A model generated the notes under the pieces. That model had not been told where the DNA came from. It made no database searches and worked only from the letters and a program-made list of their open reading frames with translations. A stretch of DNA of 64,000 nucleotides from Natrinema salinisoli (lineage in GTDB: Archaea > Halobacteriota > Halobacteria > Halobacteriales > Natrialbaceae): assembly GCF_020405205.1 (NCBI RefSeq), contig NZ_CP084469.1, forward strand, positions 2,418,001-2,482,000. The letters are read 5' to 3'. The translations under genes and the position numbers were made by a program. How positions within the stretch are numbered: position 1 is the stretch's first letter; each line of letters opens with the position of its first letter. This document shows, in pieces, positions 25,402 through 34,690 of this stretch.

Positions 25402-25853
25402 GTTATGTGTACACCCTGAGTGCCGTCCTCGCCCGTCCGAACCCGTCGCGACGTTGTGCGCCACCGTGGGTCCTCGAGACGCCCGCGTGGGCGTCGATCG
25501 CCGGCTCGACGGGCTGGGCCCGTCGCTCCCTCGATGGGCGTGGCGACGGGCCAACAGTCGTGTCCCGTCGAACTCCGGCGTGAGGCGAGTGGTTTGGCAT
25601 CACAGTATCTGGGGATGCACCCCAGCCGACACATCGCCTAGTCGGACTATCAAGCTCCGTATCACCTCAGACCGCGTATCGAGACTCGACTCACGATTCG
25701 AAACGCGGGCCGATTCGGCGGCGGAACTCGAGCGGACATCTATAGGAGCACTCCCACTACAGGGGAGTAGTATGACTGCATCGTCCGACGAAGATCGCCG
25801 CCGGCACCGGCCGAGCGTCGCGAGACGTCGAACCACGAACGCAACGACGTAAC
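25402..25853. other. Divergent archaellum intergenic region with four hairpins
   Basis: No protein gene is convincing in these 452 bases. Four inverted repeats stand out. 25478-25495 is gacgccc-gcgt-gggcgtc. 25517-25526 pairs with 25543-25552 (10-base stem, 16-base loop). 25609-25625 is ctgggg-atgca-ccccag. 25750-25768 is actccc...gggagt. The region separates the archaellin from arlCE and must hold both promoters, but no strong TATA box is evident (a weak one, atctatagg, near 25739). The hairpins could act in 5' leaders or as terminators of antisense transcripts. Confidence 0.5.
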
Positions 25854-26957
25854 ATGGATCTCGGACTCGATTCCCTCCGCAGCTTCCTCGAAGACTTCCT
25901 GAGCGATAGCGGCGGCCGCCGAGGTCGCCAGCGCGAGCAGCAACGCCGCCAACAGGAAGATCAGGGCGGCGACGCGGCCGACGCGCAGGCGGGAGCGGAG
26001 ACGACGGCCGACGAGACGGAGAACGGCGACCCCGCCGAGTCCGAGACGGACGAGGGCGACGGCGGCGGTGGCCTGTTCGGCCGCGGGTCCTCGTCGGCGT
26101 CCGACGAGGAAGAGCTCGACGACCTCTACTACCGGATCGACGAACTCGAGGAGCAACTCGAGGACAAGAGCACGGAACTGGGCTCAGTTCGGGACTCCCA
26201 ACAGCAGGTCGCGGATCAGGTCGAAGAGATGAACGACACGGTTCGTCAGCTGCTCGGAGTCTACGACATGTTGACCGACGACGTGAATCCGTTTACCGGA
26301 GCCGGCGAGGAACGAAACGGGTTCGGCGTCTTCGGTGAGGACGATCCGGCGGCCGACGAGCAACCCGGGATCGGGGTCGCCGACGGCGGGTCGACGAGCG
26401 GCGACGAGACGGTTTCGTTCGGCGACCTGAAAGGCGCTATCGAAGACGCGACGGCGGCGCAGGCCGACACGTCCGGCGACGACGTCGGTGGTGAAACGAT
26501 CGCGTTCGACGAGGACGACGACGAGACCAGTGAGGAAGCGCGCAACGACACCACCGTCGAAGTGCAGGCCACCGAAAGCGTCGACGGGCCGGATACCGAG
26601 GCGGATTCGGACGACGACGGTGGGTCCGACGTCACCCTCGAGAGCCTCGCGAACACGTACGCGACGGACATCATCGTCCTGGAGTGGCTGACCGAACTGG
26701 TCCGGACGGCCGGCCCGGCGGCGACGCTGCGCGCGATCTCCTACTACGCCGAGATCGGGTGGATCGACGAGGAGGTCAAAGCACACCTCGAGGCGATGCT
26801 GAGCGGCCCGGATCTCGACATCCACGTCGACCCCGGGGCGACGCCGGACGAGCTGACCGCCGAGGATCACGCCGACAGCTACACGTACATCATGAAGCTG
26901 CAGGAGATCCACGAGACGAAACGGGAAATCGAGCCGGACGCCGACACGGGGAGCTGA
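25854..26957 (+). CDS. arlCE: Archaellum accessory protein ArlC/E (FlaCE fusion)
   Basis: The 367-residue protein has a charged N-terminus, then a coiled coil (LDDLYYRIDELEEQLEDKST, about 85-140) corresponding to FlaC. After a long acidic linker comes a C-terminal FlaD/E domain (LEWLTELVRTAGPAATLRAI then SYYAEIGWIDEEV, about 275-330). ArlC/D/E form the cytoplasmic ring or switch interface that links chemotaxis (CheF) to the archaellum motor. It is the first gene of a six-gene plus-strand operon. The fusion of C and E is usual in haloarchaea. Confidence 0.9.
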   Translation: MDLGLDSLRSFLEDFLSDSGGRRGRQREQQRRQQEDQGGDAADAQAGAETTADETENGDPAESETDEGDGGGGLFGRGSSSASDEEELDDLYYRIDELEEQLEDKSTELGSVRDSQQQVADQVEEMNDTVRQLLGVYDMLTDDVNPFTGAGEERNGFGVFGEDDPAADEQPGIGVADGGSTSGDETVSFGDLKGAIEDATAAQADTSGDDVGGETIAFDEDDDETSEEARNDTTVEVQATESVDGPDTEADSDDDGGSDVTLESLANTYATDIIVLEWLTELVRTAGPAATLRAISYYAEIGWIDEEVKAHLEAMLSGPDLDIHVDPGATPDELTAEDHADSYTYIMKLQEIHETKREIEPDADTGS

Positions 26958-26994
26958 CGTGACTCGGATCGACGACGGAGAACGGTGATCGAAC

Positions 26995-27423
26995 GTGGGA
27001 TTCAGTACCAGTGGTGCGACGGCAATCATCTTCGTGGGCGTGCTCGTCGCGGCGGGGATCGCCTACCCGGTGTTTCAGACGGCCTACGAGGAGCGGACGA
27101 CTGCGATCGAGAACCACGACGATCGGGCGCTCGAGATGCGAAACACGGCGATCGAGATCGCGTCCGCGAGCTACGACGCGAACGGGAACGGAGATTTCAT
27201 CATGGAAGTAAACAACACCGGTTCGACGGTACTCTCGGTTCCCGAGACGGATCTCCTGCTCGACGGCGTCTATCAGGACTCGTACGAGACGAGCGTGAAC
27301 GGAAACGCCGATCGGGAACTGTGGCAGCCCGGCGAGACGCTGACGGTGACGGTTTCGACCGAGCAGCCGAACAGGGTTAAGATCGTGACCGAACACGGAA
27401 TCGCGGCGACGGAGGTGCTGTAA
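26995..27423 (+). CDS. arlF: Archaellum stator protein ArlF
   Basis: The 142-residue protein starts at GTG 26995. It has an N-terminal membrane helix (GFSTSGATAIIFVGVLVAAG) followed by a beta-rich domain with EVNNTGSTVLSVPETDLLLD and WQPGETLTVTV. ArlF binds the S-layer and, with ArlG, forms the stator that anchors the rotating filament. The order CE-F-G-H-I-J is the standard haloarchaeal one. ArlG follows after three bases. Confidence 0.85.
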   Translation: MGFSTSGATAIIFVGVLVAAGIAYPVFQTAYEERTTAIENHDDRALEMRNTAIEIASASYDANGNGDFIMEVNNTGSTVLSVPETDLLLDGVYQDSYETSVNGNADRELWQPGETLTVTVSTEQPNRVKIVTEHGIAATEVL

Positions 27424-27426
27424 TCG

Positions 27427-27891
27427 ATGGCCGGCGACTCAGTCTCGACGCTGATCCTGTTCATCGCCGCGATGCTGGTCGCCGCCGGCGTCGCCGGGAC
27501 GCTGGTCACCAACGTCAACGAGATCAGCAACTCGGTCGATACGAAGAGTGGCGAGATGACCGACAAGATCGAGACCGATATCGAGATCATCAGCGATCCG
27601 GGCAGCGAGGCAGTGTACAACTCCGACGGTGCCGGGAACATCACGCTCCTCGTCAAAAACACCGGCCAGAAGACGCTCGCGACCGACGGAACCGGGCTCG
27701 ACATACTGGTCAACGGCTCGTACGTCTCGAGCGACGAGTACACGATCACGGTTCGGGACGGCGGCGGCTCCTGGCGAGACGGGCGGGTCGCCGCGATCGA
27801 GATCGACCGGTCGCTCGCGACGGGCGAGGAGCACAGGGTGCAGGTGACGGCCAACGGCGCGGAGGAGGTGTTCGAATTCTACGTCCCATGA
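27427..27891 (+). CDS. arlG: Archaellum stator protein ArlG
   Basis: The 154-residue protein has the N-terminal helix SVSTLILFIAAMLVAAGVAG and a polar stalk. Its C-terminal beta-sandwich contains ITLLVKNTGQKTLATDGTG and typical FlaG features. It forms filaments capped by ArlF in the pseudoperiplasm. Its stop overlaps the ArlH start by four bases (ATGA), giving translational coupling. Confidence 0.9.
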   Translation: MAGDSVSTLILFIAAMLVAAGVAGTLVTNVNEISNSVDTKSGEMTDKIETDIEIISDPGSEAVYNSDGAGNITLLVKNTGQKTLATDGTGLDILVNGSYVSSDEYTITVRDGGGSWRDGRVAAIEIDRSLATGEEHRVQVTANGAEEVFEFYVP

Positions 27892-28616
27892 CCGAGTATC
27901 ACTCCATCGGACTGACCGGACGGGATCGCGTGAACAACGCCATCGGCGGCGGGATTCCAGCGGGGAGTATCATGCTTATCGAAGGCCAAGACGGTGCGGG
28001 AAAGAGTGCGATCTCGCAACGGTTCTCCTACGGACTGGCGACGGAGGACGCGTACGTCACGTACGTCTCGACGGAACTGAAGTCCTGGGAGTTCGTCCAG
28101 CAAATGAACTCGCTGTCCTACGACGTCGTCGACCTCCTGCTCGACGAGCAGTTGTTGTTCCTGCACGCGAACGTCGACACCCACAACGAAGGCAAGGAGC
28201 GCCAGTTGCTGGGCCGGCTCACGAGCGCCCAAACGCTCTGGAAGGCCGACGTCGTCTTCGTCGATACGCTCTCCGCACTGTTACGAAACGATCCGAACTA
28301 CGAAGCGGGCAGTAAGGACGGCGAGGAAGACCACGTCATCCAGCGGCTCGTCACGTTCCTGCGACAGGTGACGATGCGGGACAAGTCCGTCGTCCTGACG
28401 GTCGATCCGACGAGCGTCCGCGACGACGCGTTGCGGCCGCTGCGGAACGTGGCCGACATCTACTTCCAGATCGAGACGAACACGGTCGGCCAGGAAATCA
28501 GGCGCAAGATCCTGGTCCGGCGCTTCCAGAACATGAAAAGTCCGGTCGACGACTCCATCGGCTTCAGCGTCCAGCAGGGCCGTGGCGTCTCGATCGTCAG
28601 CAGGACGGTGGCATAA
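27888..28616 (+). CDS. arlH: Archaellum ATP-binding protein ArlH
   Basis: The 242-residue RecA/KaiC-like protein has Walker A GQDGAGKSAIS (near residue 33) and Walker B KADVVFVDTLSALL. The latter lacks the catalytic glutamate, as in other ArlH proteins, which bind but barely hydrolyse ATP. ArlH docks below ArlI and regulates motor assembly or switching depending on its phosphorylation state. It is coupled to arlG and two bases ahead of arlI. Confidence 0.95.
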   Translation: MTEYHSIGLTGRDRVNNAIGGGIPAGSIMLIEGQDGAGKSAISQRFSYGLATEDAYVTYVSTELKSWEFVQQMNSLSYDVVDLLLDEQLLFLHANVDTHNEGKERQLLGRLTSAQTLWKADVVFVDTLSALLRNDPNYEAGSKDGEEDHVIQRLVTFLRQVTMRDKSVVLTVDPTSVRDDALRPLRNVADIYFQIETNTVGQEIRRKILVRRFQNMKSPVDDSIGFSVQQGRGVSIVSRTVA

Positions 28617-28618
28617 CG

Positions 28619-30298
28619 ATGTCAGACTTCGGAACTGCGCGACTCGAGAGCAAACTGGACGGACTGGCGGACGAACACCCCCACCTGCGGGAACATCTCA
28701 ACTGGTTCTACGAGGAATACGGCGAGTATCCGAAGCTCATCGACGAGCCGAGCGGCGAGTGGGAGTCCGATCGGCCGAACGTCATCTACGAAGCGGAGTC
28801 GCCGATCTTCTGTCACGTTCACGGCGACATGGGGATCGACACGACCTACTACTGCGTTGAACCGACGCTCGAGGACGAGGACAAAGCCCTCTACAATCAG
28901 CTCCGACAGCGAATCCTCGATAAGAGCGTCACCCGGCCGGCGCCGAGCGACGACGAGGAGTTCGAGGAGCACTTGGACGAGCTGCTGGACGAAGTCGTCG
29001 AAGTCGGGTCGGGGATCACTGGCCAGTCGATCGGGCGGCTCAAATCGCTCGGGCGAAGCAAGGTCTCGCTCTCGCAGGACCAGTTCACCCGGTTGCGCTA
29101 CCAGCTCCAGCGCGATATCGTCGGGCTGGGCCCGCTGGAACCAGTGATGGTCGACACGGCGAACGAGGACATCCACGTGATCGGGCCGAAACAGTGTTAC
29201 CTCGATCACGGCACGTACGGCATGATCTCGGCGACCGTCGACTTCGGGACGCCCGAAGAGTTCGAACAGTGGCTCCGGAACATGGGCGAACGGATGAACC
29301 ACCCCGTCAGCGACTCCGACCCGATCATCGACGCGACCCTGCCAGACGGTTCGCGTATCAACATCATCTACTCCGACGACGTCTCCGTCCAGGGACCGTC
29401 GCTGACCATCCGACAGGGCGAGGAGATCCCGCTGTCGGTCTTCCAGATTACGAAGTGGGGGACCCTGAGTCCCGAACTGGCCGCGTACCTCTGGCTCTGT
29501 CTCGAGAACGAACAAACCGTCTTCGTCGTCGGTGAGACTGCCTCGGGGAAGACGACGACGTTGAACGCGGCGCTGTCGTTCATCCCGCGGGACGCGAAGA
29601 TCTATACGGCGGAGGACACCTCCGAAGTCGTCCCGCCGCACAACACCTGGCAACAGCTGCTCACCCGCGAGGGATCCGGCGACGAGTCGGCCGACGTCGA
29701 CATGTTCGACCTGGTCGCGGCCGCGCTCCGATCGCGGCCCGACTACATCGTCGTGGGTGAGGTCCGCGGAGCGGAGGGGCAGATGGCGTTCCAGGCGGCT
29801 CAGACCGGCCACCCGGTCATGCTGACGTTCCACGCCAGCGACATCGTCTCGATGATCCAGCGCTTTACCGGAGCCCCGATCAACGTCCCCGAGACGTTCA
29901 TGGACAACTGCGACGTCGCCCTGTTCCAGAACCGGGTCAAGCAAGGCGACGACGTCCTCCGACGGGTGACCTCGGTTCAGGAGATCGAGGGCTACTCCGA
30001 CTACGAGGGCGGCGTCGTCACCCGCCAGGCGTTCAAGTGGGACCCCCGCGACGACGAGGTCGCGTTCACGGGGCGGAACAACTCCTTCGTGCTCGAGGAA
30101 CAGATCGCGACGCTGCTCGGCTATCAGGACACCCGCGAGATCTACGACGAACTCGACCGCCGGGCCGAGATCATCCGACAACTCATCGACGCCGACGTGC
30201 TGGGCTACCACGAGGTCAACAAGGCGATTGCCGACTTCCAGCGCGACGGCCTCGAGGGACTGCCCATTCGGATCAGCGGGATCGATCAATTCGCCTGA
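28619..30298 (+). CDS. arlI: Archaellum motor ATPase ArlI
   Basis: The 559-residue GspE/VirB11-type ATPase has an N-terminal domain of about 290 residues. A core follows with Walker A FVVGETASGKTTTLNAALSF, the Asp box (AEDTSEVV), Walker B DYIVVGEVRGAEG and the His box MLTFHASDI. ArlI hexamers drive both filament assembly and rotation. It lies two bases after arlH and four bases before arlJ. Length and motifs are normal. Confidence 0.97.
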   Translation: MSDFGTARLESKLDGLADEHPHLREHLNWFYEEYGEYPKLIDEPSGEWESDRPNVIYEAESPIFCHVHGDMGIDTTYYCVEPTLEDEDKALYNQLRQRILDKSVTRPAPSDDEEFEEHLDELLDEVVEVGSGITGQSIGRLKSLGRSKVSLSQDQFTRLRYQLQRDIVGLGPLEPVMVDTANEDIHVIGPKQCYLDHGTYGMISATVDFGTPEEFEQWLRNMGERMNHPVSDSDPIIDATLPDGSRINIIYSDDVSVQGPSLTIRQGEEIPLSVFQITKWGTLSPELAAYLWLCLENEQTVFVVGETASGKTTTLNAALSFIPRDAKIYTAEDTSEVVPPHNTWQQLLTREGSGDESADVDMFDLVAAALRSRPDYIVVGEVRGAEGQMAFQAAQTGHPVMLTFHASDIVSMIQRFTGAPINVPETFMDNCDVALFQNRVKQGDDVLRRVTSVQEIEGYSDYEGGVVTRQAFKWDPRDDEVAFTGRNNSFVLEEQIATLLGYQDTREIYDELDRRAEIIRQLIDADVLGYHEVNKAIADFQRDGLEGLPIRISGIDQFA

Positions 30299-30302
30299 GA
30301 CC

Positions 30303-32030
30303 ATGTCGACCGACTCCCAGTCAGCGCCGGATATGAGCGCTCGATCGCTGCTCGAGTCGCTCAACATGGCGTACGCGAACATGGACATGTCCGCGTCGCG
30401 GTATCTGCTGCTCATTATCGCGCCCGCGTTCGCGTTCTTCGTCGGCTCGGGAGTGGCGGTCCTCGTCCTCGGGCTCTCCCTGATGGTCGGACTCCCGGTC
30501 GTCATGCTGGGACTGTTGGCGATGGTCGTCGCGATCATCTATCCCAAGCTGGCCCAGGACCGCAAGCGAAAGCAGATCCGGCAGCGCTTTCACCTGTTCC
30601 TGACCCACATCACCGTCCTCTCGATGACGAACATCAACCGCGTCGAGATCTTCCGCACCCTCGCGGAGGAAGACGAGTACGACGCCCTCGCGGAGGAGAT
30701 GGGACACCTCGTCGCGATGGTCGACACGTGGAACCAGAGCCTCGACGACGCCTGCCGGCTCCGGGCCAAACAGACGACGAGTCCCCTCCTGACGGACTTC
30801 CTGGAGCGGCTGGCGTACACGGTCGGCGGCGGCCAGCGGATCAGTGACTTCCTGATGGACGAACAGGACACGATCATTCAGCAGTTCGTCACGCGATACG
30901 AGGCGGACCTCGCGAAGCTCGACGTGATGAAGGAGCTGTACATGTCGATGATGCTGTCGGTGGCGTTCATCCTCGTGTTCGCGATCGTCCTGCCCATCCT
31001 GATCGGGACGAACCCGACCCTCCTCATCGGCGGGACCATCGTCATGTTCTCGATCGTCCAGGTGGCGTTCATCTACGCGATCCACGTCATTTCGCCGTAC
31101 GACCCCATCTGGTACATCGAGGAGACCGAAGGGACCGGCCCGTTGAATCGAATCCCGCGAGCGATGGCCATCGGTATCGGCTGTAGCGTCGTTCTCGCGC
31201 TCGTCATGATAGCCGCAATGCTCGGATACGTTCCGCCCATCGCCGACCGCGCCCCGTTGCCGATCATGGCCGCGATTCCCGTGACGCCGCTGCTCCTCCC
31301 CGGCTGGCGGATGCGCCAGGAAGAACAGAAGGTCAAGGTTCGCGACGGGGAGTTCCCCAGCTTCATTCGCGCGCTCGGGGCGGTCGAGAGCGTCAAACAG
31401 ACCTCGACCGGCAGCGTCCTCGAGAGCCTGCGGCGGAAAGATTTCGGGGCGTTGACGGCCAACATCGACGCGCTCTACAAGCGACTCAACATGCGGATCG
31501 ACGACATCCGCTCCTGGCGGCTGTTCGCCGCCGAAACCGGCTCCTACCTCATCCAGAAGTTCGGCGACATGTACGTCGTCGGCCGCCAGATGGGCGGCGA
31601 TCCGAAGGTGCTCGGACAGGTCATCAGCGAGAACCAAAACGAGGTGCTCAAGGTCCGCGAACAACGTCAACAGGCGACGATGACCCTAATCGGCGTCCTC
31701 TACGGGATCACCGCCTCGGCCGTTTTCTCGTTTTTCGTCGGCCTCGAGGTCGTCGAGATCATGATGGACATCACGAGCGAGATGAACCTCGGCGAACAGA
31801 GCGACATCGCCGGCAGTATACTCAATACCGAACAGTACAACATCCGGACCATCGAGTTCCTGCTTATCCTGACGATCATCATCAACGCCGGGCTCTCGGC
31901 GGTCATGATCCGGCTCACCGACCGCGGTCACATGATCAGCGCCCTGGTTCATTTCGTCTTCCTGACCTGGCTCGGCGCAGTGGTCGCCGTCGTTACACAG
32001 TACGTGGTCAACGTGGTCATCAGCGTCTGA
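30303..32030 (+). CDS. arlJ: Archaellum membrane platform protein ArlJ
   Basis: The 575-residue protein has about nine hydrophobic segments. Two T2SF-type cytoplasmic domains are visible, for example HITVLSMTNINRVEIFRTLA and its repeat RALGAVESVKQTSTGSVLES. It is the membrane core to which ArlI and ArlH attach. The ATG at 30303 was chosen, since earlier in-frame codons belong to the end of arlI. It is the last gene of the tight operon; a 165-base gap follows. Confidence 0.95.
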   Translation: MSTDSQSAPDMSARSLLESLNMAYANMDMSASRYLLLIIAPAFAFFVGSGVAVLVLGLSLMVGLPVVMLGLLAMVVAIIYPKLAQDRKRKQIRQRFHLFLTHITVLSMTNINRVEIFRTLAEEDEYDALAEEMGHLVAMVDTWNQSLDDACRLRAKQTTSPLLTDFLERLAYTVGGGQRISDFLMDEQDTIIQQFVTRYEADLAKLDVMKELYMSMMLSVAFILVFAIVLPILIGTNPTLLIGGTIVMFSIVQVAFIYAIHVISPYDPIWYIEETEGTGPLNRIPRAMAIGIGCSVVLALVMIAAMLGYVPPIADRAPLPIMAAIPVTPLLLPGWRMRQEEQKVKVRDGEFPSFIRALGAVESVKQTSTGSVLESLRRKDFGALTANIDALYKRLNMRIDDIRSWRLFAAETGSYLIQKFGDMYVVGRQMGGDPKVLGQVISENQNEVLKVREQRQQATMTLIGVLYGITASAVFSFFVGLEVVEIMMDITSEMNLGEQSDIAGSILNTEQYNIRTIEFLLILTIIINAGLSAVMIRLTDRGHMISALVHFVFLTWLGAVVAVVTQYVVNVVISV

Positions 32031-32195
32031 TGGCCCGGTAGCATCCTGCGGTGGGAGTTGACCCGCCCGAATCGCGCTGATCGTCGATCACCACCGGACG
32101 AGTCCGCTTTCCGACGACTCACCGTTCGTAATGACACGAATCTTCTTGACCGCTGGACGACTGGAACACCAATAGACCGGCTCCGCCGGCCACTC

Positions 32196-32657
32196 ATGTC
32201 AGACTCAAAGCCCTACCTCGAGACGCTCGAACGATCGGCCGGGCGCACCGACGCCACGATCCAGTGGGCGCGCTTTCTCGGCGAAACCTTCGGCACGACG
32301 GGCGCGCTGAACTGTCTGCGCTACTACGAGGACCTGGGATGGATCAGTTCCCTCGTCCGCGAGCAGATGGTCTCGTACCTGCGCGGACTCTCGATGGGAG
32401 AGATCCACAACAAACGGTACGACGAACCGACCACCCTCGAGTACCCCCTCGAGTCCCTGAGCGGGACGCTCTTCAGCGCGCACGCCCAGAGTCTCGAGTA
32501 CATCGCGACGATTCGGGGCGACGACCTCGAGGAACACGTGATGATCGCGCGGATGGCCGAACGCCGGGTCGAACGGCGGATCGACGACGACGAAGACGAG
32601 GCCGACGAACCCAACGAGATGGTCAGTATCATCCGCGACGGGCCATCGACACACTGA
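32196..32657 (+). CDS. Stand-alone ArlD/E-domain archaellum accessory protein
   Basis: The 153-residue protein is essentially one FlaD/E domain: IQWARFLGETFGTTGALNCL followed by RYYEDLGWISSLVREQMVSY. It corresponds to the C-terminal domain of the ArlC/E protein in this window, with the shared YY-x5-W-I segment. The ATG at 32196 gives a normal domain start. It has its own 165-base upstream gap. In other haloarchaea FlaD/E paralogues take part in the switch complex, and a similar role is likely here. Confidence 0.8.
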   Translation: MSDSKPYLETLERSAGRTDATIQWARFLGETFGTTGALNCLRYYEDLGWISSLVREQMVSYLRGLSMGEIHNKRYDEPTTLEYPLESLSGTLFSAHAQSLEYIATIRGDDLEEHVMIARMAERRVERRIDDDEDEADEPNEMVSIIRDGPSTH

Positions 32658-32837
32658 CCATATATTCGGCGCGAGGCCACAACAATTATCAAGGGCTTTG
32701 GGACCGACCCTATAACTGAAAGAAATAGCCACAGATCGGTGCTTTTCTGAACATGTGCGGCCTTCATATAGCCGCTCTCCGAAATCACGACACGAGTCGA
32801 CGAGTAGTCAGTTATTATGTTATTCATCGACGTTTGA

Positions 32838-32848
32838 TTTATATATTT
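32838..32848 (+). promoter_or_regulatory. TATA box of the PadR-type regulator gene
   Basis: The sequence tttatatattt is a strong archaeal TATA box within an AT-rich stretch. It lies about 36 bases ahead of the ATG at 32879 and supports that start over the later in-frame ATG at 32999. Confidence 0.6.
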
Positions 32849-32878
32849 AGGAGATTGTTCGGTTCCCTGTCCCTTAAT

Positions 32879-33499
32879 ATGTCCCAGCGTCAGGGAATCA
32901 GTAGTCGTGAACGAACTCCGCGTTCGGACGTCCGTCGACAGTACGTCGTTGGCGGGCACGAACTGGGTCCGGTCACGAATCCCCATCCGGTGATCGAAAT
33001 GCGTAAGGATACAACAAATACCGATTCCGTGCTCGACGAACTGTCGAAAGCGGCGACTGCGGACAACCAGTCGGAATCGTACGACATCTCGCTCGGATCG
33101 TCCGACGATGCAACGAAAGACGTCGAGCGCGAACTCGACGAACTGATGGACCAGGTAAACAGCGCACTCCCGACCGACGAGGTCCAGTTCGACGAGGCCA
33201 TCATCAAGGAGAACTTGGACGAGATCCTCCTGATGCTCATCGCGTTGCACGAAGAAACCCACGGGAAGGAACTCCTCTCGGATCTGACCCACCTCTTCGG
33301 CGCCCAGCTCAGTCCGGGTACCGTCTACCCGAGCCTGCATAATCTAGAGGAAGAGGACGTTCTCTCGATGCACGCCAAAGTTCGAACCAAGGAGTACTCC
33401 ATCGACGACGAGGAGTACGTTCGTGCGACCGTCGAACGGACGATGGTCCAACACCTCGCCTTCGGCCTGTTGCTGTACGCCTTCCTGCCGCGCCTCTGA
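32879..33499 (+). CDS. PadR-like winged-helix regulator next to the archaellum operon
   Basis: The 206-residue protein has a C-terminal PadR-type winged helix: MLIALHEETHGKELLSDLTH, then LSPGTVYPSLHNLEEEDVLS and a wing ending KEYSID (about residues 120-180). The first 110 residues are acidic and of low complexity, with no recognised domain. The start at 32879 fits the TATA box; an internal ATG at 32999 would give 166 residues. Its place directly after the arl genes suggests control of archaellum expression, but this is by position only. Confidence 0.75.
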   Translation: MSQRQGISSRERTPRSDVRRQYVVGGHELGPVTNPHPVIEMRKDTTNTDSVLDELSKAATADNQSESYDISLGSSDDATKDVERELDELMDQVNSALPTDEVQFDEAIIKENLDEILLMLIALHEETHGKELLSDLTHLFGAQLSPGTVYPSLHNLEEEDVLSMHAKVRTKEYSIDDEEYVRATVERTMVQHLAFGLLLYAFLPRL

Positions 33500-33518
33500 G
33501 GAGTTGTGTATTTCTTCC

Positions 33519-33650
33519 GTGATCGATGCGAGCAGCGACCGCGTTTTCGACGCCGTATCCGACGGATCGCGACACCGGGTGCTCGAGACCGATCCCAGCA
33601 GCGACGCAGCCGCCGACGCTCCCGGGGTCACCGTCGATGATACGCGGTGA
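33519..33650 (+). pseudogene. Possible remnant of a winged-helix regulator
   Basis: A 43-codon frame from GTG 33519 reads SSDRVFDAVSDGSRHRVLET. This resembles the first helix region of haloarchaeal ArsR/DUF7344-type regulators (D-x-V-F-D-x-L-S-D-x-x-R-R-x-V-L). The rest of a winged helix is missing and the frame ends after a Ser/Asp/Ala-rich tail. It may be a decayed regulator or chance. It sits between the PadR-like gene and a convergent gene. Confidence 0.25.
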
Positions 33651-33665
33651 AATTGCGCGCCGGCG

Positions 33666-34103
33666 CTATTCATCCTCGAGGGTCTCCGCGATGTCGCTCA
33701 GACTGTCGCTTGGCGGTTCGCGGGCGTTATAGTAGGCCGTCTCGCCGGGCGAGCGAAGCCCGTAGAGGAACTCCGGTTCGACGACGTCGATCAATACCGA
33801 TCCACCCGCGGGAACGTCGTGTTCCGCGGTCCACTCCGTCAATCGATCGGTCGCGCCGCTCGGGTCACGAGCCAGGTCCGGCGTTTCGTAGATTCCCGGA
33901 ATCGACAACGCATCGCCCGTGAGCGCGCGTTCGACTCGTGCGAACAGTTCGTCGCCGTCGAGAACGACGCGGACGACTTCGTCGGTCGGGAACGCCTCGC
34001 GATCCTCGGCCGGCACCTCGAGTTTGACGCCGGTCGCCGTCTCCGTACACGTCGAGCGGACCGTCTGCACCGAGGGATGGTCGCTCGCAATCCTATCAGT
34101 CAT
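33666..34103 (-). CDS. DUF7112-like haloarchaeal protein
   Basis: The 145-residue acidic protein begins MTDRIASDHPSVQTVRSTCT and contains EVVRVVLDGDELFARVERAL and PAGGSVLIDVVEPEFLYGLR. There is no membrane segment. It seems to be the conserved haloarchaeal protein encoded beside S6e (DUF7112 in recent annotation, by recollection). The gene follows rps6e after 30 bases, so the two are probably cotranscribed. A small beta-barrel, perhaps RNA- or ribosome-associated, is a guess from context. Confidence 0.55.
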   Translation of the reverse strand: MTDRIASDHPSVQTVRSTCTETATGVKLEVPAEDREAFPTDEVVRVVLDGDELFARVERALTGDALSIPGIYETPDLARDPSGATDRLTEWTAEHDVPAGGSVLIDVVEPEFLYGLRSPGETAYYNAREPPSDSLSDIAETLEDE

Positions 34104-34133
34104 TGAAACGAATTGAAAAGGGGGATCGACGAC

Positions 34134-34541
34134 TTACTCGTCGTCGCCGTCGCCTTCGCCTTCGGCGAGCAGTTCGTCGACGTCGGTACTGCCCCGCTCG
34201 ACGATCGACGCGTTGATCTGTGCGACGGCGTCGGACACTTCGCGGCCTCGTACGGTGATTCGGCGGCGCTCGCCGTCACGGGACGGCTTGTAGCCCGTCT
34301 GCTCGCCTTTCATCAGGACTTCCTTCAGGTTCGCCCCCGCGACGTCTCGGTTGAGCGGGCGACCGGCCTCGTCGGAGCCGCCGGTGATCTCGAGCGTGTA
34401 GCCGTCGAGCCCGACCGCACCGCCGTCGACTTCCTCGCCGATCGACTTGCCGATAAAGCGGTTCGCGTCCTGTTCCTCCGCCTCGAGCTGGTGGGCCAAC
34501 CCGGACTCCGGGTCGCCGACAACGACAGTGAAACTTGCCAT
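34134..34541 (-). CDS. rps6e: 30S ribosomal protein S6e
   Basis: The 135-residue protein matches archaeal S6e: [20 protein letters not shown], a central [40 protein letters not shown] and the [20 protein letters not shown]-terminal segment. An acidic tail ends the protein, as usual for halophiles. The ATG at 34541 was selected; nine further in-frame upstream codons are not conserved-looking. It is a structural component of the small ribosomal subunit. Confidence 0.95.
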   Translation of the reverse strand: MASFTVVVGDPESGLAHQLEAEEQDANRFIGKSIGEEVDGGAVGLDGYTLEITGGSDEAGRPLNRDVAGANLKEVLMKGEQTGYKPSRDGERRRITVRGREVSDAVAQINASIVERGSTDVDELLAEGEGDGDDE

Positions 34542-34586
34542 GCCCGACGGAAGACGGCGGTCGGTCAAAAGATCATCGATCGGTCC

Positions 34587-34664
34587 CGAAATTTTGCTCT
34601 GCGGTCTATCCCGCTGACGGCAGCATAGCTGCCGCGCAGCGGGATGTCCCTCGGCAAAATTTCG
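34587..34664. repeat. Nested inverted repeat: 11-bp outer arms around a 38-base hairpin
   Basis: The outer arms cgaaattttgc (34587-34597) and gcaaaatttcg (34654-34664) are perfect complements. Between them lies a hairpin of atcccgctg (34608-34616) with cagcgggat (34637-34645), continuing inward as cggcagc/gctgccg around an ata loop. It lies just upstream of rps6e, 46 bases from its ATG on the leader side. It could be an S6e leader structure, a terminator or a small palindromic element. Confidence 0.65.
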
Positions 34665-34690
34665 ATCAAAAGCACTCCTCCTTCCCCTCC

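Noticed and set aside
28622-30538. A 638-codon minus-strand frame over arlI.
   Set aside because: Antisense shadow of a gene with all ATPase motifs.
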